NCBI GenBank assembly: GCA_035444285.1
Contig: DAOMOK010000019.1
Span: forward strand, 1 to 64,000
Direction of reading: 5' to 3'
DNA from: CAADGU01 sp035444285
GTDB taxonomy: Bacteria; Chloroflexota; Anaerolineae; Promineifilales; Promineifilaceae
Length of the DNA: 64,000 bases
Below the pieces are notes generated by a model. That model did no database searches. It saw only the letters and a program-made list of their open reading frames with translations, and had not been told where the DNA came from. Shown here piece after piece: positions 16,060-25,211 of the stretch. The position numbers were made by a program, and so were the translations under genes. Each line of letters begins with the position of its first letter. Positions within the stretch are counted from its first letter, which is position 1.

Positions 16060-16512
16060 TTAACGGCCGTGTCCCACATTACCGTGACAGGCCACACAGG
16101 ATAACGTTTCTTTGCTGCCAGAACCATGGACGTTTACGGCCATTGTTTCATGGCAATCAATACAATTATCTTCTGCCACTTGGGCATTAAACGGTCTGAT
16201 CTGGATGGTGTTGGGGAAGTTTCCGGTGGTGAATGCCCAGCTATGGTTCCAACCATTGATGCCTTTCACAATCCACTTTTGGGGAAATGTATGAGGGGTA
16301 TGACAATCATTACAGACGGCCACTGCCTGGTGGCTGCCGCGATTCCAGCCATCGAATTGCTCACGCATGACATGGCAGTTCACGCAGGCATTGGGGTCGT
16401 CAGAGAGATAAGAAGCCCCCTGAGCGTAGCTGAAGGTGAAAAAACTCAGACCCGTTAGAATACCTAGAATGGCGACAACACTTATCGCGTAAAAGTTATT
16501 CTTTTGGTTCAA
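16060..16512 (-). CDS. nrfH: Cytochrome c nitrite reductase, NrfH quinol dehydrogenase subunit
   Basis: Membrane-anchored tetrahaem cytochrome of the NapC/NirT family that passes electrons from menaquinol to NrfA. About 150 residues with one N-terminal span (ISVVAILGILTGLSFFTF) and four CxxCH sites (CVNCH, CNDCH, CIDCH, CVACH). TTG is chosen as start because AGGAGG stands six bases before it; the frame is open 16 codons further. It forms the nrfHA operon and is divergent from the response regulator gene. Confidence 0.94.
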   Translation of the reverse strand: MNQKNNFYAISVVAILGILTGLSFFTFSYAQGASYLSDDPNACVNCHVMREQFDGWNRGSHQAVAVCNDCHTPHTFPQKWIVKGINGWNHSWAFTTGNFPNTIQIRPFNAQVAEDNCIDCHETMAVNVHGSGSKETLSCVACHGNVGHGR

Positions 16513-16568
16513 GGCTGACCTCCTGACGCTTACTATACCCCGAAAAAAGCATGACACCAAACGGCCGT

Positions 16569-16587
16569 GTCATAACACATATATGAC
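16569..16587. promoter_or_regulatory. Inverted repeat GTCATA-N7-TATGAC in the nrf/regulator intergenic
   Basis: A dyad lies between the divergent nrfHA and response regulator starts, next to an ACGGCCGT. It could be an operator for the adjacent NarL-type regulator; only the position and symmetry support this. Confidence 0.4.
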
Positions 16588-16652
16588 ATTCCTCACTAGC
16601 GGCCACACGCCACTATTGGTTGAACCGATAAGTTGTAGCTATACTTGAGGAC

Positions 16653-17312
16653 ATGGCAAATTTGCGAATCCTTCTGGTAGATGATCATGAAGTGGTGCGG
16701 TTGGGGTTAAAGAGCCTGATAGAGCGTCATGCCGGCTTTGAAGTGGTGGCGGAGGCTGCCTCTCAGCATGAAGCGGTGCAGAAAGCGTTGGCCTATGAAC
16801 CTGACATTGTGGTGATGGATATTCGGCTGGCGGGCGGCAGCGGCATTGAGGCGTGTGAGCAGATTGTGACGCAACGGCCGTCCACCAAAATCATCATGCT
16901 CACTTCCTATGCCGAAGACGAAATGCTCTTTTCTGCCATCCGCGCTGGGGCGGTGGGATATGTGCTGAAGCAGGTGGGTGGAAATGATGTCATCCGCGCC
17001 ATTGAAGCCGCCGCGCGCGGTGAAGCCACCCTGGACCCCACCTTAACCCAGCGTATTTTTGACGAGATGCGCCGTTCCATCAAACAAGAAGAAGCCACCG
17101 CCTTCAATGAACTGACCGCCCAGGAGATGCATGTGCTGGCGCTGATTGCTGAAGGCAAAACCAATCGGGAGATTGCCCAGGCGCTTTATTTGAGTGAAGG
17201 TACCGTGCGTAACTACGTCAGCGGTATTCTTTCCAAACTGCAAGTTTCTAACCGGGCCGAAGCCGCAGCTTATGCCATCCAACACCGTTTGAAGGATTAT
17301 TTGCAAAGTTAA
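16653..17312 (+). CDS. NarL/LuxR-type response regulator
   Basis: 219 residues: receiver domain with acidic DDHE pocket and phosphoacceptor Asp in IVVMDIRLAGG, conserved Thr/Ser in IIMLTSY and Lys in YVLKQ, then a C-terminal LuxR helix-turn-helix (ELTAQEMHVLALIAEGKTNREIA and VRNYVSGILSKL). TTGGTT/TATACT with 18-bp spacing just upstream suggests a very short leader. It is followed by its likely histidine kinase, and the pair is divergent from nrfHA, so it may respond to nitrogen oxides or redox state. Confidence 0.95.
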   Translation: MANLRILLVDDHEVVRLGLKSLIERHAGFEVVAEAASQHEAVQKALAYEPDIVVMDIRLAGGSGIEACEQIVTQRPSTKIIMLTSYAEDEMLFSAIRAGAVGYVLKQVGGNDVIRAIEAAARGEATLDPTLTQRIFDEMRRSIKQEEATAFNELTAQEMHVLALIAEGKTNREIAQALYLSEGTVRNYVSGILSKLQVSNRAEAAAYAIQHRLKDYLQS

Positions 17313-17343
17313 ACCTGACAGGTCTCTAAGGCCCGTCAGGTTT
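17311..17343. repeat. Hairpin, CCTGACAGGTTT family, between regulator and kinase
   Basis: Arms AAACCTGAC and GTCAGGTTT with an inner extension. It lies in the 40-bp gap and has a T-run, so it may cut kinase expression relative to the regulator. Confidence 0.65.
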
Positions 17344-17352
17344 TGTCATGTG

Positions 17353-18489
17353 ATGAGTAACGGCCGTACCCCCCACGATGTTCTCCACGCCTTGCATCAG
17401 GCTACTCTTTCCATTGCCGAACTAGACGACTTGCATAAAGTATTGCAGCGCATAGTAGATGCTGCCCGTGATCTGGTAGGCGCTCGATATGCCGCGCTGG
17501 GCGTTCCGCATAGCGATGGCTACCTGGATGCATTTATTCACAGCGGCATGTCGCCAGAAGTTGTTTCCCAAATTCCCCATTTTCCCAAGGGATTAGGATT
17601 GTTGGGCGAAATCATTCGCGGGGGGCAGCCCATTCGGATTCCCCGCATTGAAGATGATCCACGTTCGGTTGGTTTTCCACCGGGGCACCCGCCGATGGAT
17701 GCTTTTTTAGGTGTTCCGGTGATGGCCGGCGAGGAAATGTTAGGCAACTTGTATCTCACAGAGAAAATTGGGGCAGCCGAATTTACGGCCGAAGACCAGG
17801 AAGTGGTGGAATTTTTAGCCGCTCATGCCGCCATTGCCATTCAAAATGCCCGCCTCTATGAGCAGGTGAGCCGGCTGGCAATCATCGAGGAACGCACCCG
17901 CATTGGCATGGATTTACACGATGGCATCATTCAATCCATTTATGCCGTTGGTTTGACGTTGGAATCGGCGCGGCTGGCGCTGCCGGGCGCGCCGGATGAG
18001 GCCGACATGCTGCTACGCCGGGTGATTGAGGGCTTGAACGATACCATTCGGGATATTCGTAATTATATTTTGGATTTACGACCACATCGTTTTCGGGGTG
18101 ATTTGCAGGAAGGGCTGGAGCGGTTGGTGCGCGAGTTTCAGGCCAATGCCATGATCCCGGTGGATTTGCAGGCTGAAGCGGAGGATATGATAACCACGCC
18201 GACGGCCGTAGCCCGCGCCCTCTTTCTGACCACTCAAGAAGCGTTGGCCAATGTGGCCCGCCATGCCAATGCCACGCATGTCATCATTCGCCTGACCCGC
18301 CAGAATGGGGTGATTGATATGATGGTGCAAGATGATGGCCGGGGTTTTAATCGCGCCGCCCGCAACTATTCGGTGGGGCATGGCCTCTCGAATATGCGCG
18401 CCAGAGCCGAAGATTTGGGGGGAAAATTCTCTATTCAGTCTACACCCGGTCAGGGGACGGCCATTCACCTGACTTTGCCAGACCGCTAG
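17353..18489 (+). CDS. GAF-domain sensor histidine kinase (NarL partner type)
   Basis: 378 residues, soluble. A GAF domain (about 10-170, with GARYAALGVPHSDGYLDAF) is followed by HisKA_3 (EERTRIGMDLHDGIIQSIYA, phospho-His in DLHDG) and an HATPase (QEALANVARHANA, DDGRGF, GHGLSNMRARAEDLGG). This layout resembles DevS/DosS-like kinases, whose GAF domain senses O2, NO or redox, but haem binding cannot be read here. GTG one codon before the ATG could also start it. Follows the response regulator. Confidence 0.93.
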   Translation: MSNGRTPHDVLHALHQATLSIAELDDLHKVLQRIVDAARDLVGARYAALGVPHSDGYLDAFIHSGMSPEVVSQIPHFPKGLGLLGEIIRGGQPIRIPRIEDDPRSVGFPPGHPPMDAFLGVPVMAGEEMLGNLYLTEKIGAAEFTAEDQEVVEFLAAHAAIAIQNARLYEQVSRLAIIEERTRIGMDLHDGIIQSIYAVGLTLESARLALPGAPDEADMLLRRVIEGLNDTIRDIRNYILDLRPHRFRGDLQEGLERLVREFQANAMIPVDLQAEAEDMITTPTAVARALFLTTQEALANVARHANATHVIIRLTRQNGVIDMMVQDDGRGFNRAARNYSVGHGLSNMRARAEDLGGKFSIQSTPGQGTAIHLTLPDR

Positions 18490-18530
18490 GTAATTGACCA
18501 TTGACAATCGTCAATTTTCAATGACTTCAC
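18490..18530. repeat. Phrase repeat TTGACCATTGACAATCGTCAATTTTCAA
   Basis: Short complementary phrases fill the gap between converging genes. Similar phrases form the argA-argG junction. Confidence 0.5.
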
Positions 18531-18936
18531 CAAGCTCATCCGCCAGATATTCCAAAAAATCAGTTGTGGTGATGATGCCAATCAACGTGCCGGCTTCTAC
18601 GACCGGCAGCGCGCCAAATTTGTAGAGCGCCAGCATTTCGGCGGCTTTGGCGGCGGGAGTGTCTGGCGTCACCGTGACCGGGTTGGGCGTCATGCAACTT
18701 TCGGCGGTTACTTTGTCCAGCAGTTCTTCGTCTTGCCAACGGCCGTGCAACACGATAGGCGAATTCATCACCAGGCGTACATCGCGGTCGGTGATAATGC
18801 CCACCAGACGGCCGTTGTCCAGCACCGGAAGCTGGCGGCAGCCCTGCGATTTCATCACGCCGACAATGGTACGCAGCGGCGTATCTGGTGTGACTGTATT
18901 GGGAATAAGCGTCATCAGATCATTGACGGTTAACAT
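18511..18936 (-). CDS. Two-CBS-domain protein
   Basis: 141 residues made almost entirely of two CBS motifs (LTVNDLMTLIPNTVTPDTPL...LVGIITDRDV and CMTPNPVTVTPDTPAAKAAE...LIGIITTTDFLEYL). Such modules bind adenosine nucleotides and act as energy-sensing regulators. The ATG has AGGAGG seven bases before it; a longer frame upstream lacks this. The last codons run into a phrase repeat. No enzyme partner is adjacent. Confidence 0.9.
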   Translation of the reverse strand: MLTVNDLMTLIPNTVTPDTPLRTIVGVMKSQGCRQLPVLDNGRLVGIITDRDVRLVMNSPIVLHGRWQDEELLDKVTAESCMTPNPVTVTPDTPAAKAAEMLALYKFGALPVVEAGTLIGIITTTDFLEYLADELGEVIEN

Positions 18937-19044
18937 CGCATTGCCTCCTTGAATACTTGCAGTGTAATGGACAGAGCGTTTGGTGGTCATTGATAAATGT
19001 CACCAACGGCCGTGACTTTGCTCAATCTTCAATCTCCTGATCTC

Positions 19045-20058
19045 TCAATCTCTCATCCACCCCTCTTTCAACACATGCATATAATTCGCCCGTTCAAAGG
19101 CAGCCGGGTCGGCTATGTTGGATTGGCTCATACGGCCGTGCAACGGCCGTAGGGCCTCATACCCATGCCCATCCAGCCATGTGTCCAACTCTGACAGCAT
19201 CGCGGCAATATGCGCCACACCATATTCCAGCAGCGCCGAGGCCACCATCGCCACCCTGGCCCCGGCCAACATACATTTCAGCACATCCAGCCCCGAATGG
19301 ACGCCACCTGTCACCGCCAGATCAGCCTGTACATACTGCGCCAGGATGCCCACCCAACGCAGCCGTAGCCGCAGCTCCCTGGCCCCACTCAACTCCAGGC
19401 TGGGAATTACCTCTTCCGTTTCCGGGTCAATATCCGGCTGGTAAAAGCGGTTAAACAGCACCAATGCATCTGCCCCCGCCTGGTCAAGCTGCACCGCCAT
19501 ATGGGTCATGGCGCTGAAGTAGGGACTGATTTTCACCGCCACCGGAATGCGGATTTTGTCCTTCACACTACGCACCAGATTCAAATACATCTGCTCCACT
19601 TCCGCGCCGGTAATGTGTGGCTTGGTAGCCAGGTGGTAGATATTTAGTTCCAGTGCATCCGCGCCTGCCGCTTCAATCAACCGGGCATATTGCACCCAAC
19701 CGCCGCTGTAATACCCGTTCAAACTGGCAATAACCGGAATAGAGACCGCTTTTTTGACCTGGTAAATATGGGCCAGATAACCACCTGCGCCCTGGTTATA
19801 CTCCTTCATTTCGGGGATATGTTGCAGGGCTTGGGGCAGCATGGAGCGGTTGGCTTTGTTGGCGTCGTGAACGCCCAGGTCGCGCAGTTCAACTTGCTCC
19901 TCAAACAACGACGGCAGCACCACCGCCGCCACCCCCGCTGCCGCCATCTGGCGAATAGTCTCCACATTGGCCGAAAGCGGCGAGGAAGAGGCAATAAGCG
20001 GATTTTTCAGGGTCAATCCTAAATAAGTTGTGGACAGATCAGCCATAAGATTACTCAT
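19045..20058 (-). CDS. Dihydroorotate dehydrogenase-like flavoprotein
   Basis: 337 residues of an FMN-binding TIM barrel: N-terminal LGLTLKNPLIASSSPL, IPVIASLNGYYSGGWVQYA, ALELNIYHL, PVAVKISPYFS, and the phosphate-binding AVTGGVHSGLDVLKCMLAGA. It belongs to the PyrD-like group often found near pyruvate:ferredoxin oxidoreductases rather than to true pyrimidine enzymes, and there is no pyr gene in the window. Substrate unknown. Confidence 0.88.
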   Translation of the reverse strand: MSNLMADLSTTYLGLTLKNPLIASSSPLSANVETIRQMAAAGVAAVVLPSLFEEQVELRDLGVHDANKANRSMLPQALQHIPEMKEYNQGAGGYLAHIYQVKKAVSIPVIASLNGYYSGGWVQYARLIEAAGADALELNIYHLATKPHITGAEVEQMYLNLVRSVKDKIRIPVAVKISPYFSAMTHMAVQLDQAGADALVLFNRFYQPDIDPETEEVIPSLELSGARELRLRLRWVGILAQYVQADLAVTGGVHSGLDVLKCMLAGARVAMVASALLEYGVAHIAAMLSELDTWLDGHGYEALRPLHGRMSQSNIADPAAFERANYMHVLKEGWMRD

Positions 20059-20322
20059 TTATCGAGACTGGTGGCTGGTAAACCCACCCACCAGCCACGA
20101 ATAACCAGCCACGTTTTCCTACAACAAATCATACCCGCTCTTGTTAAACCGTCCAATTGATTGTGATAGATGTCAGGCGCGAGTAATTACAATACGCACT
20201 CGCCCCGCCCACCCATTACGCTAGACTTCAAAGAGGGGCGAGAGAGATTGGAAGATCAGGAGATTAGGAGACTAGGAGATTGGAAATTGAACCAATATCC
20301 AATTCTACGAACGAGGTAAACG
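20059..20322. other. Intergenic region between divergent genes
   Basis: Contains a GGTGGCTGG/CCAGCCAC hairpin near 20070-20100, GCGAGT/ACTCGC complementary stretches around 20178-20205, and a GAGATTGGAAGATCAGGAGA phrase repeat at 20250-20285. No gene is seen. Confidence 0.5.
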
Positions 20323-21003
20323 ATGGCAAAACAAGCCAGGAAGAACAAGAAAAAACAAACCACCAACTGGTGGGTGATCGGTGGGGTGGTGATTGGCGGC
20401 ATGGTCTTGGTGGGGCTGATGGCGCTGGCACTGCGGGAGCCAGAAACCCTGACATTGGAGCGGTACTGCGAGCAGAACCCTGGAAACTGTATTGTGGAAG
20501 GGGCAGCCAACGCCCCGGTTACGGTGGTGGAGGTGTCTGATTATGGTTGTGGGCACTGTCGCAATTTTAATCTGGACACGGCCGTGACCCTTCACCAACA
20601 ATACGTGGAAACCGGTCAGGTCAAATGGGTGGTTATGCCCTTTGCCCTGTCCAGCCAGCCCGGCGGCACCATGCCCTCGGCCATTGCCGCTCTGTGTGCA
20701 GCCGAACAAGACAACTTTTCCGCCTTTCATCGCGCCGCTTTTAACCTGCAAAGTTCGCCGCTATACAACACCACAGAAGGTCTGCAAGCGGCAGCAGAAT
20801 CAGCAGGACTGGATACAACGGCCTTTGCGGCCTGCCTGGCTGATAACGATTATGAACAGGTGGTGCGCCGCAACATGCAAGCCGCCGCCAGCGCCGGCAT
20901 CAACAGCACCCCCAGCTTTGCCCTGGGTGCAGACATCATCCGCGGCAATCTGCCCCTGGCCGTTTTCCAGCAGCGCATTGAATCGCTGTTGAGGAGTAAT
21001 TGA
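20323..21003 (+). CDS. DsbA-family thioredoxin-fold protein, membrane-anchored
   Basis: 226 residues: basic N-terminus, one membrane span (about 16-37), then an extracytoplasmic thioredoxin fold with the redox motif CGHC (C76-C79) in VSDYGCGHCRNF and the cis-proline loop STPSFALG. It probably introduces disulfides in exported proteins. It is followed by a VKOR homologue, which would reoxidise it through the quinone pool. Confidence 0.92.
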   Translation: MAKQARKNKKKQTTNWWVIGGVVIGGMVLVGLMALALREPETLTLERYCEQNPGNCIVEGAANAPVTVVEVSDYGCGHCRNFNLDTAVTLHQQYVETGQVKWVVMPFALSSQPGGTMPSAIAALCAAEQDNFSAFHRAAFNLQSSPLYNTTEGLQAAAESAGLDTTAFAACLADNDYEQVVRRNMQAAASAGINSTPSFALGADIIRGNLPLAVFQQRIESLLRSN

Positions 21004-21012
21004 GCGGCTAAA

Positions 21013-21045
21013 AGACATCCGATTTCTTGGAGAAATCAGATGTCT
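21013..21045. repeat. Hairpin, AGACATCCGATTT family, copy 2
   Basis: 15-base arms with one mismatch, loop TGG, between the DsbA-like and VKOR genes. Confidence 0.8.
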
Positions 21046-21062
21046 CTTTAAGGAGTGTCGGC

Positions 21063-21530
21063 ATGATCAGTATGCGCCAGGATTGGCAGTTAAGAGTGAT
21101 TCAACCGATTGCTGTGTTTGGGTTGTTGATAGCCTTTTACCTGTTGTTGTTTCATAACGGGGTGTTGGTGGCTGGCTGTACCGATACCGGTTGGGATGAC
21201 TGCGGCGCGGTCAGCGGCCCCGATGCGCCTTATTCCTCTGTTGGTCCTATTCCCGTAGCCCTGATTGGTATCGTGGGATACGCCGTTCTTTTTGGGTTGA
21301 CCTGGCTAAAGGATTGGGCGCCGCTGCGAGAGAGTTATTTGTCAGAACTGTTGGTGGGCGCAGCCGGATTTGGCTTTCTCTTTACCCTGGTTCTTACCGC
21401 CCTGGAAGCGTTTGTCATCCACGCCTTTTGCCGTTATTGCCTGGTATCGGCTGTTTTGATTACAATCATCTTCGTATTAACCATAAGCTATCTTCGCAGC
21501 GAACAGCAAAGCACCGTTCATAATTCATAA
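21063..21530 (+). CDS. Vitamin K epoxide reductase (VKOR) family protein
   Basis: 155-residue membrane protein with four hydrophobic spans. It has the loop cysteines C39 and C47, the SSVGPIPVALIGIVGY segment, and the active CxxC in AFCRYC (C123, C126). Bacterial VKORs oxidise DsbA-like proteins with quinone. AAGGAG lies before the ATG used; an upstream in-frame ATG is inside the preceding hairpin. It forms a disulfide-formation pair with the gene upstream. Confidence 0.9.
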   Translation: MISMRQDWQLRVIQPIAVFGLLIAFYLLLFHNGVLVAGCTDTGWDDCGAVSGPDAPYSSVGPIPVALIGIVGYAVLFGLTWLKDWAPLRESYLSELLVGAAGFGFLFTLVLTALEAFVIHAFCRYCLVSAVLITIIFVLTISYLRSEQQSTVHNS

Positions 21531-21562
21531 TTCCTAATTCATAATTCCTAAAGGAGCGGGCC

Positions 21563-22033
21563 ATGAGACTGGAACTGGTAAAAGATTGGATGACACGAGA
21601 GGTGATCACGGCCGTGCCCACCATGGGCGTCATGGAAGCAGGCAACCTGATGCGCGAAAAACGGGTGCGGCGGCTGCCGGTAGTGGATGGGGACGGCCGT
21701 CTCATTGGCATCCTCACCCATGGCGATGTGCGTGAGGCCAAACCCTCTACCAGTAGTGCTCTGAGCGCCTGGGAACTGAACTATCTGTTGGCCCGGCTGA
21801 CGGTGGGCGAAGTGATGAGCGAGTCCGTGTTAACCACCACCCCGGAAACCACCATCGGTGAGGCGGCGCAAATCATGTACCAACATAAAATCAGCGGCCT
21901 GCCCGTGCTGGACGCCACAGGCGCTCTGATAGGCATTTTGACCGAATCAGACATCTTCCGCATGGTCGTGCATGACTGGCAAAAGTCGCAAGACACGCCC
22001 ACCCCGCCCTATGCCTATTATGAAGAGGTGTAA
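21563..22033 (+). CDS. Two-CBS-domain protein
   Basis: 156 residues with two CBS motifs (VKDWMTREVITAVPTMGVME...LIGILTHGDVREA and VGEVMSESVLTTTPETTIGE...LIGILTESDIFRMV) separated by a short helical insert. Likely binds an adenylate ligand; no catalytic domain. Possibly co-transcribed with the disulfide genes, from which it is separated by an AATTCATAATTCC phrase repeat. Confidence 0.9.
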   Translation: MRLELVKDWMTREVITAVPTMGVMEAGNLMREKRVRRLPVVDGDGRLIGILTHGDVREAKPSTSSALSAWELNYLLARLTVGEVMSESVLTTTPETTIGEAAQIMYQHKISGLPVLDATGALIGILTESDIFRMVVHDWQKSQDTPTPPYAYYEEV

Positions 22034-22064
22034 GTCATAGGGGGCACTCCTATGACTTACACCT
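22026..22064. terminator. Bidirectional terminator between CBS and DUF58 genes
   Basis: 16-bp perfect arms AGGTGTAAGTCATAGG and its complement around a 7-base loop. It overlaps the 3' coding ends of both converging genes. Confidence 0.8.
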
Positions 22065-23331
22065 CCACTACTTTCCCCAGTGGCGTTACGCGATATTCGA
22101 CTTTCTTTGGCTCGTGCAGGGGCACACCCACCTCGCCCTGGTGAATGACCACGGCCGTTACCCCCAACATCTGTATCGCTTCTTGCATCCCCCGGCTGGC
22201 CTCCGCGCCGCCGAAACTGGGCCGGTCGAGCAAAATGACGCTGCTGTCAATGCTCTGCCGCGTCAGGTGCAGCAGTTGCGGCAGCCAGGCCGGGTCACTG
22301 CTGGGGGTGATGACCACGGCCGTGCTGTACCGTTCCGCCGTGCGCCCCACATCCCGCAGCGCCACCGTCAGGTCGGTATCACTATCCGCCTGCACCAAAG
22401 CCAATGCCCGCATGATGCGCCACTCCTGCCCCTGCCCCTGACCGGGGGGGATGATCTGGGGGACACGGCCGTAACCCGCCACCCCCACCGCCCGATTTTG
22501 CGCCAAAGCCTGCGCTGCCAGCGAAGCCGCCAGCAGCACCGCATGTTCCTCCGTCCCCGCCATGCCGCTGCCCAATTGGGTCGCTGCCTGCATATCCAGT
22601 ACCAGCCAGACATCCCCGGTGGCATCCATATCAAACTGGCGCACATAGAGTTTGTCGTGGCGGGCGCTGGTGCGCCAGTGAATCCAGCGCAGGGGATCGC
22701 CGGGCACATAGGCGCGGGTGGTAGCTGCATTGATAGTTGCTTGCAAACTACGCTGCCGTGCCCGCTGCCGCCCACTACTCTGCCCGGCGGGCAGGCTGAT
22801 GGGCAGCCGGATATGAATGGGGGGATGGATGATGATTTCCTGACTTTGTGGATAGTGGTGGGTCATGGTAAAGATGCCAAACGGGTCGCCGGTGCGGATG
22901 CGCCAGGGGCCAAGCCGGTACTGCCCGCGCTGCTGGCACACGGCCGTTTGCCGCCAGCGATCCAGGCGATCAATGCCCGGACTGCGCACCACCGCCGCCT
23001 GGTAGCCGGGCACATTGGAATCATCCATCACTTCCACCCACAATGCCGGAATAGGGCTGTTGTTCCATACCTCAAACCGCTCGGCCAACTGATCGCCCAC
23101 CGCCATCCACAACCGCTCCGTTTGCCGCCCGGCGTGTAGCCCACGCGCCAGATACCACACCCAACCATAGGCCACCAGGAACATGCCGCCCAGCCCAATG
23201 AGCAGTGTATTCCACACCCGGTCTGGCAACACAAAGGCGGCTACCAGCAGGAAGATCAGCGAGAGGGCGGGCAGGCGCAGCCGCAAGCTGATGTGGGTGT
23301 GCGCTGGCGCTGGCAGGGCGAGAGATTTCAT
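22057..23331 (-). CDS. DUF58-domain membrane protein
   Basis: 424 residues with two N-terminal membrane spans (about 17-60), a beta-rich middle and the DUF58 signature AYVPGDPLRWIHWRTSARHDKLYVRQF (given in parts: YVPGDPLRWIHWRTSAR), followed by a von Willebrand A-like fold (VWLVLDMQA). DUF58 proteins usually stand beside a MoxR AAA ATPase and serve in assembly or stress at the envelope. No MoxR gene is adjacent here. Confidence 0.88.
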   Translation of the reverse strand: MKSLALPAPAHTHISLRLRLPALSLIFLLVAAFVLPDRVWNTLLIGLGGMFLVAYGWVWYLARGLHAGRQTERLWMAVGDQLAERFEVWNNSPIPALWVEVMDDSNVPGYQAAVVRSPGIDRLDRWRQTAVCQQRGQYRLGPWRIRTGDPFGIFTMTHHYPQSQEIIIHPPIHIRLPISLPAGQSSGRQRARQRSLQATINAATTRAYVPGDPLRWIHWRTSARHDKLYVRQFDMDATGDVWLVLDMQAATQLGSGMAGTEEHAVLLAASLAAQALAQNRAVGVAGYGRVPQIIPPGQGQGQEWRIMRALALVQADSDTDLTVALRDVGRTAERYSTAVVITPSSDPAWLPQLLHLTRQSIDSSVILLDRPSFGGAEASRGMQEAIQMLGVTAVVIHQGEVGVPLHEPKKVEYRVTPLGKVVEV

Positions 23332-23370
23332 AACCCAAATTGTGCCACAGGTGGGGCAGGTGGCAAGTGA

Positions 23371-23401
23371 GACCTGTCAGGTTTGCCAAACCTGACAGGT
23401 C
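23371..23401. repeat. Hairpin, CCTGACAGGTTT family
   Basis: 14-bp perfect arms, loop GCC, in the divergent spacer between the DUF58 and esterase genes. Confidence 0.85.
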
Positions 23402-23517
23402 TGTTGGCCTGAAAACTAAAGCTGTGATATTTTTCCGGGACGAACGCCTGCCATTCTCGGCGGCAGGCCGCCCGATCAACCATTTTCCGTGAACCATAAG
23501 TCGAAAAAAGAGGTGAA

Positions 23518-25167
23518 ATGATGGCAAAAGGAACCGTAACTCCAGGAGTGCGCACCAGCGGTGGCCTGGTGCAAGGTTTATACCAGGACCGGAATCAAAT
23601 TGCTGTCTTCAAAGGTATTCCTTATGCAGCCTCGCCGGTTGGTCCCCTGCGTTGGCAGCCGCCGCAGCCGGTGACGCCGTGGGAAGGCGTGCGCCCGGCT
23701 GCCAAATATGGCCCGACCGCGTTTCAATTGGCGGTGGGTTTTGAAGATTTCATGGATGCGCTGGTGGTGGGGCAAGGGTGGAGCGGTCTGAAAACCGGCG
23801 GAGTGAAGTTGCTCTTCAAAGTTTTGCCTAAGCCCAAAGAGAGTGAAGATTGTTTATATGTCAATGTGCGCACGCCATTGCTGAGTAGCGACGGCCGTTT
23901 GCCCGTCATGGTCTGGATTCACGGCGGCGATCACCAGGATGGCAGCGGTGGCGAGATATTTTACGACAGCAACGCCCTGGCGCATCGCGGCGTCGTTGTT
24001 GTTACCATTAACTATCGCCTGGGCTTGATGGGTTATTTTGCCCATCCCGAACTTAGCCGGGAATCGCCGCACGGCGTCTCCGGTAACTACGGCACGCTCG
24101 ACCAGATTGCCGCCCTGCGTTGGGTGCAGGAAAACATCAGCGCCTTTGGCGGCGACCCGGATAATGTGACCATTTTTGGCGAATCGGCCGGGGGGGAATC
24201 GGTGGCGCATATGCTCACCTCGCCGCTGGCGCGCGGGCTGTTCCACAAGGCCATCATGGAAAGTCCTGGCAACTCCGGCCAGATGCTTTTCTTGAAGCAG
24301 CCTTTCTTGAATCGGCCGACGCTGGAAGAGCTTGGGCGCGATTTTGCCACGCATCTGTTGGGCAACAACCAGAACCAGCTAGAGCAACTGCGCCAGATTC
24401 CGGCCGCCACCCTGTATAAAAAATGGCGAGCAGTGGAAGAATTCCATCGTTTCCATCCGGTGGTGGATGGCTACGCGCTGCCGAAAACGCCGCCCGCTGC
24501 CTTCCGGGATGGCGACCAGGCGCGCGTGCCGCTCATCGTGGGCAGTAACGCCGACGAAGGGACGCTGTTGTTCCCCATTTTCCCCTCGCCGGTGGCTGAA
24601 TTTGGCCGGGATGAGATCCAACCGGCGCAAATCGCCGATCTGATTCGCCAGGAGTATGGCGCGGATGCTAATGATTTATTCGCCATGTACCCAGGTCTGG
24701 AGGCAGGTGAAGAACGGCCGAGCATGGCGTTGATGGGTGATAGTTTTTTTGGCGCGATCTGCGATTTTTATGCAGCGCAGGCGGCCAGCGCCGGGCAGCC
24801 GGTGTACAATTACTTTTTCACGCGCACGCCGCCATCGGCCAGACAAACAGCCGGGGCGTATCATGCCGCCGAGCTTACGTTTGTGCATGGTAGCAAAATA
24901 CCCACGTTTGACTACACGCCGGATGATGAAACGCTGTCACAGATAATGGGCGATTACTGGACGCAGTTTGCCAGCCATGGTGACCCCAATATGCCGGGCC
25001 GCCCGGCGTGGCCGCGTTACGACACGGCCGTGCCCCAACAAATGCGCCTGGGCATTGGCAATCAACTGGGCGCAACCGATATAACCCGTGCTGCGCAGTA
25101 TGAAATCATCCAGCGGCGGCTGCATCGCCTGCTGGATGCTATGCCGCAACTGCAAGGAGCGGTGTAG
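23518..25167 (+). CDS. Carboxylesterase, type B (alpha/beta hydrolase)
   Basis: Hydrolyses carboxylic esters. 549 residues, the usual length. Oxyanion-hole motif WIHGG, nucleophile elbow GESAGG (S223), acid in SNADEG (E347) and base in AYHAAEL (H449) give a complete Ser-Glu-His triad; EDCLYVNV is the type-B signature. No signal peptide, so probably cytoplasmic. GAGGTG before the ATG codons may be the ribosome site. Confidence 0.93.
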   Translation: MMAKGTVTPGVRTSGGLVQGLYQDRNQIAVFKGIPYAASPVGPLRWQPPQPVTPWEGVRPAAKYGPTAFQLAVGFEDFMDALVVGQGWSGLKTGGVKLLFKVLPKPKESEDCLYVNVRTPLLSSDGRLPVMVWIHGGDHQDGSGGEIFYDSNALAHRGVVVVTINYRLGLMGYFAHPELSRESPHGVSGNYGTLDQIAALRWVQENISAFGGDPDNVTIFGESAGGESVAHMLTSPLARGLFHKAIMESPGNSGQMLFLKQPFLNRPTLEELGRDFATHLLGNNQNQLEQLRQIPAATLYKKWRAVEEFHRFHPVVDGYALPKTPPAAFRDGDQARVPLIVGSNADEGTLLFPIFPSPVAEFGRDEIQPAQIADLIRQEYGADANDLFAMYPGLEAGEERPSMALMGDSFFGAICDFYAAQAASAGQPVYNYFFTRTPPSARQTAGAYHAAELTFVHGSKIPTFDYTPDDETLSQIMGDYWTQFASHGDPNMPGRPAWPRYDTAVPQQMRLGIGNQLGATDITRAAQYEIIQRRLHRLLDAMPQLQGAV

Positions 25168-25191
25168 GGCGATTTTGCAAAATCGCCCTAC
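25164..25191. repeat. Hairpin GTAGGGCGATTTT, copy 1
   Basis: 13-bp arms around GC, overlapping the esterase stop codon; probable terminator. Copies at 46805-46832 and 62508-62534. Confidence 0.85.
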
Positions 25192-25211
25192 GGGGATGTA
25201 AGGAGGTCAAT

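Noticed and set aside
22114..23139. 341-codon plus-strand frame
   Set aside because: Antisense of the DUF58 gene; open only because of GC-rich codon use.
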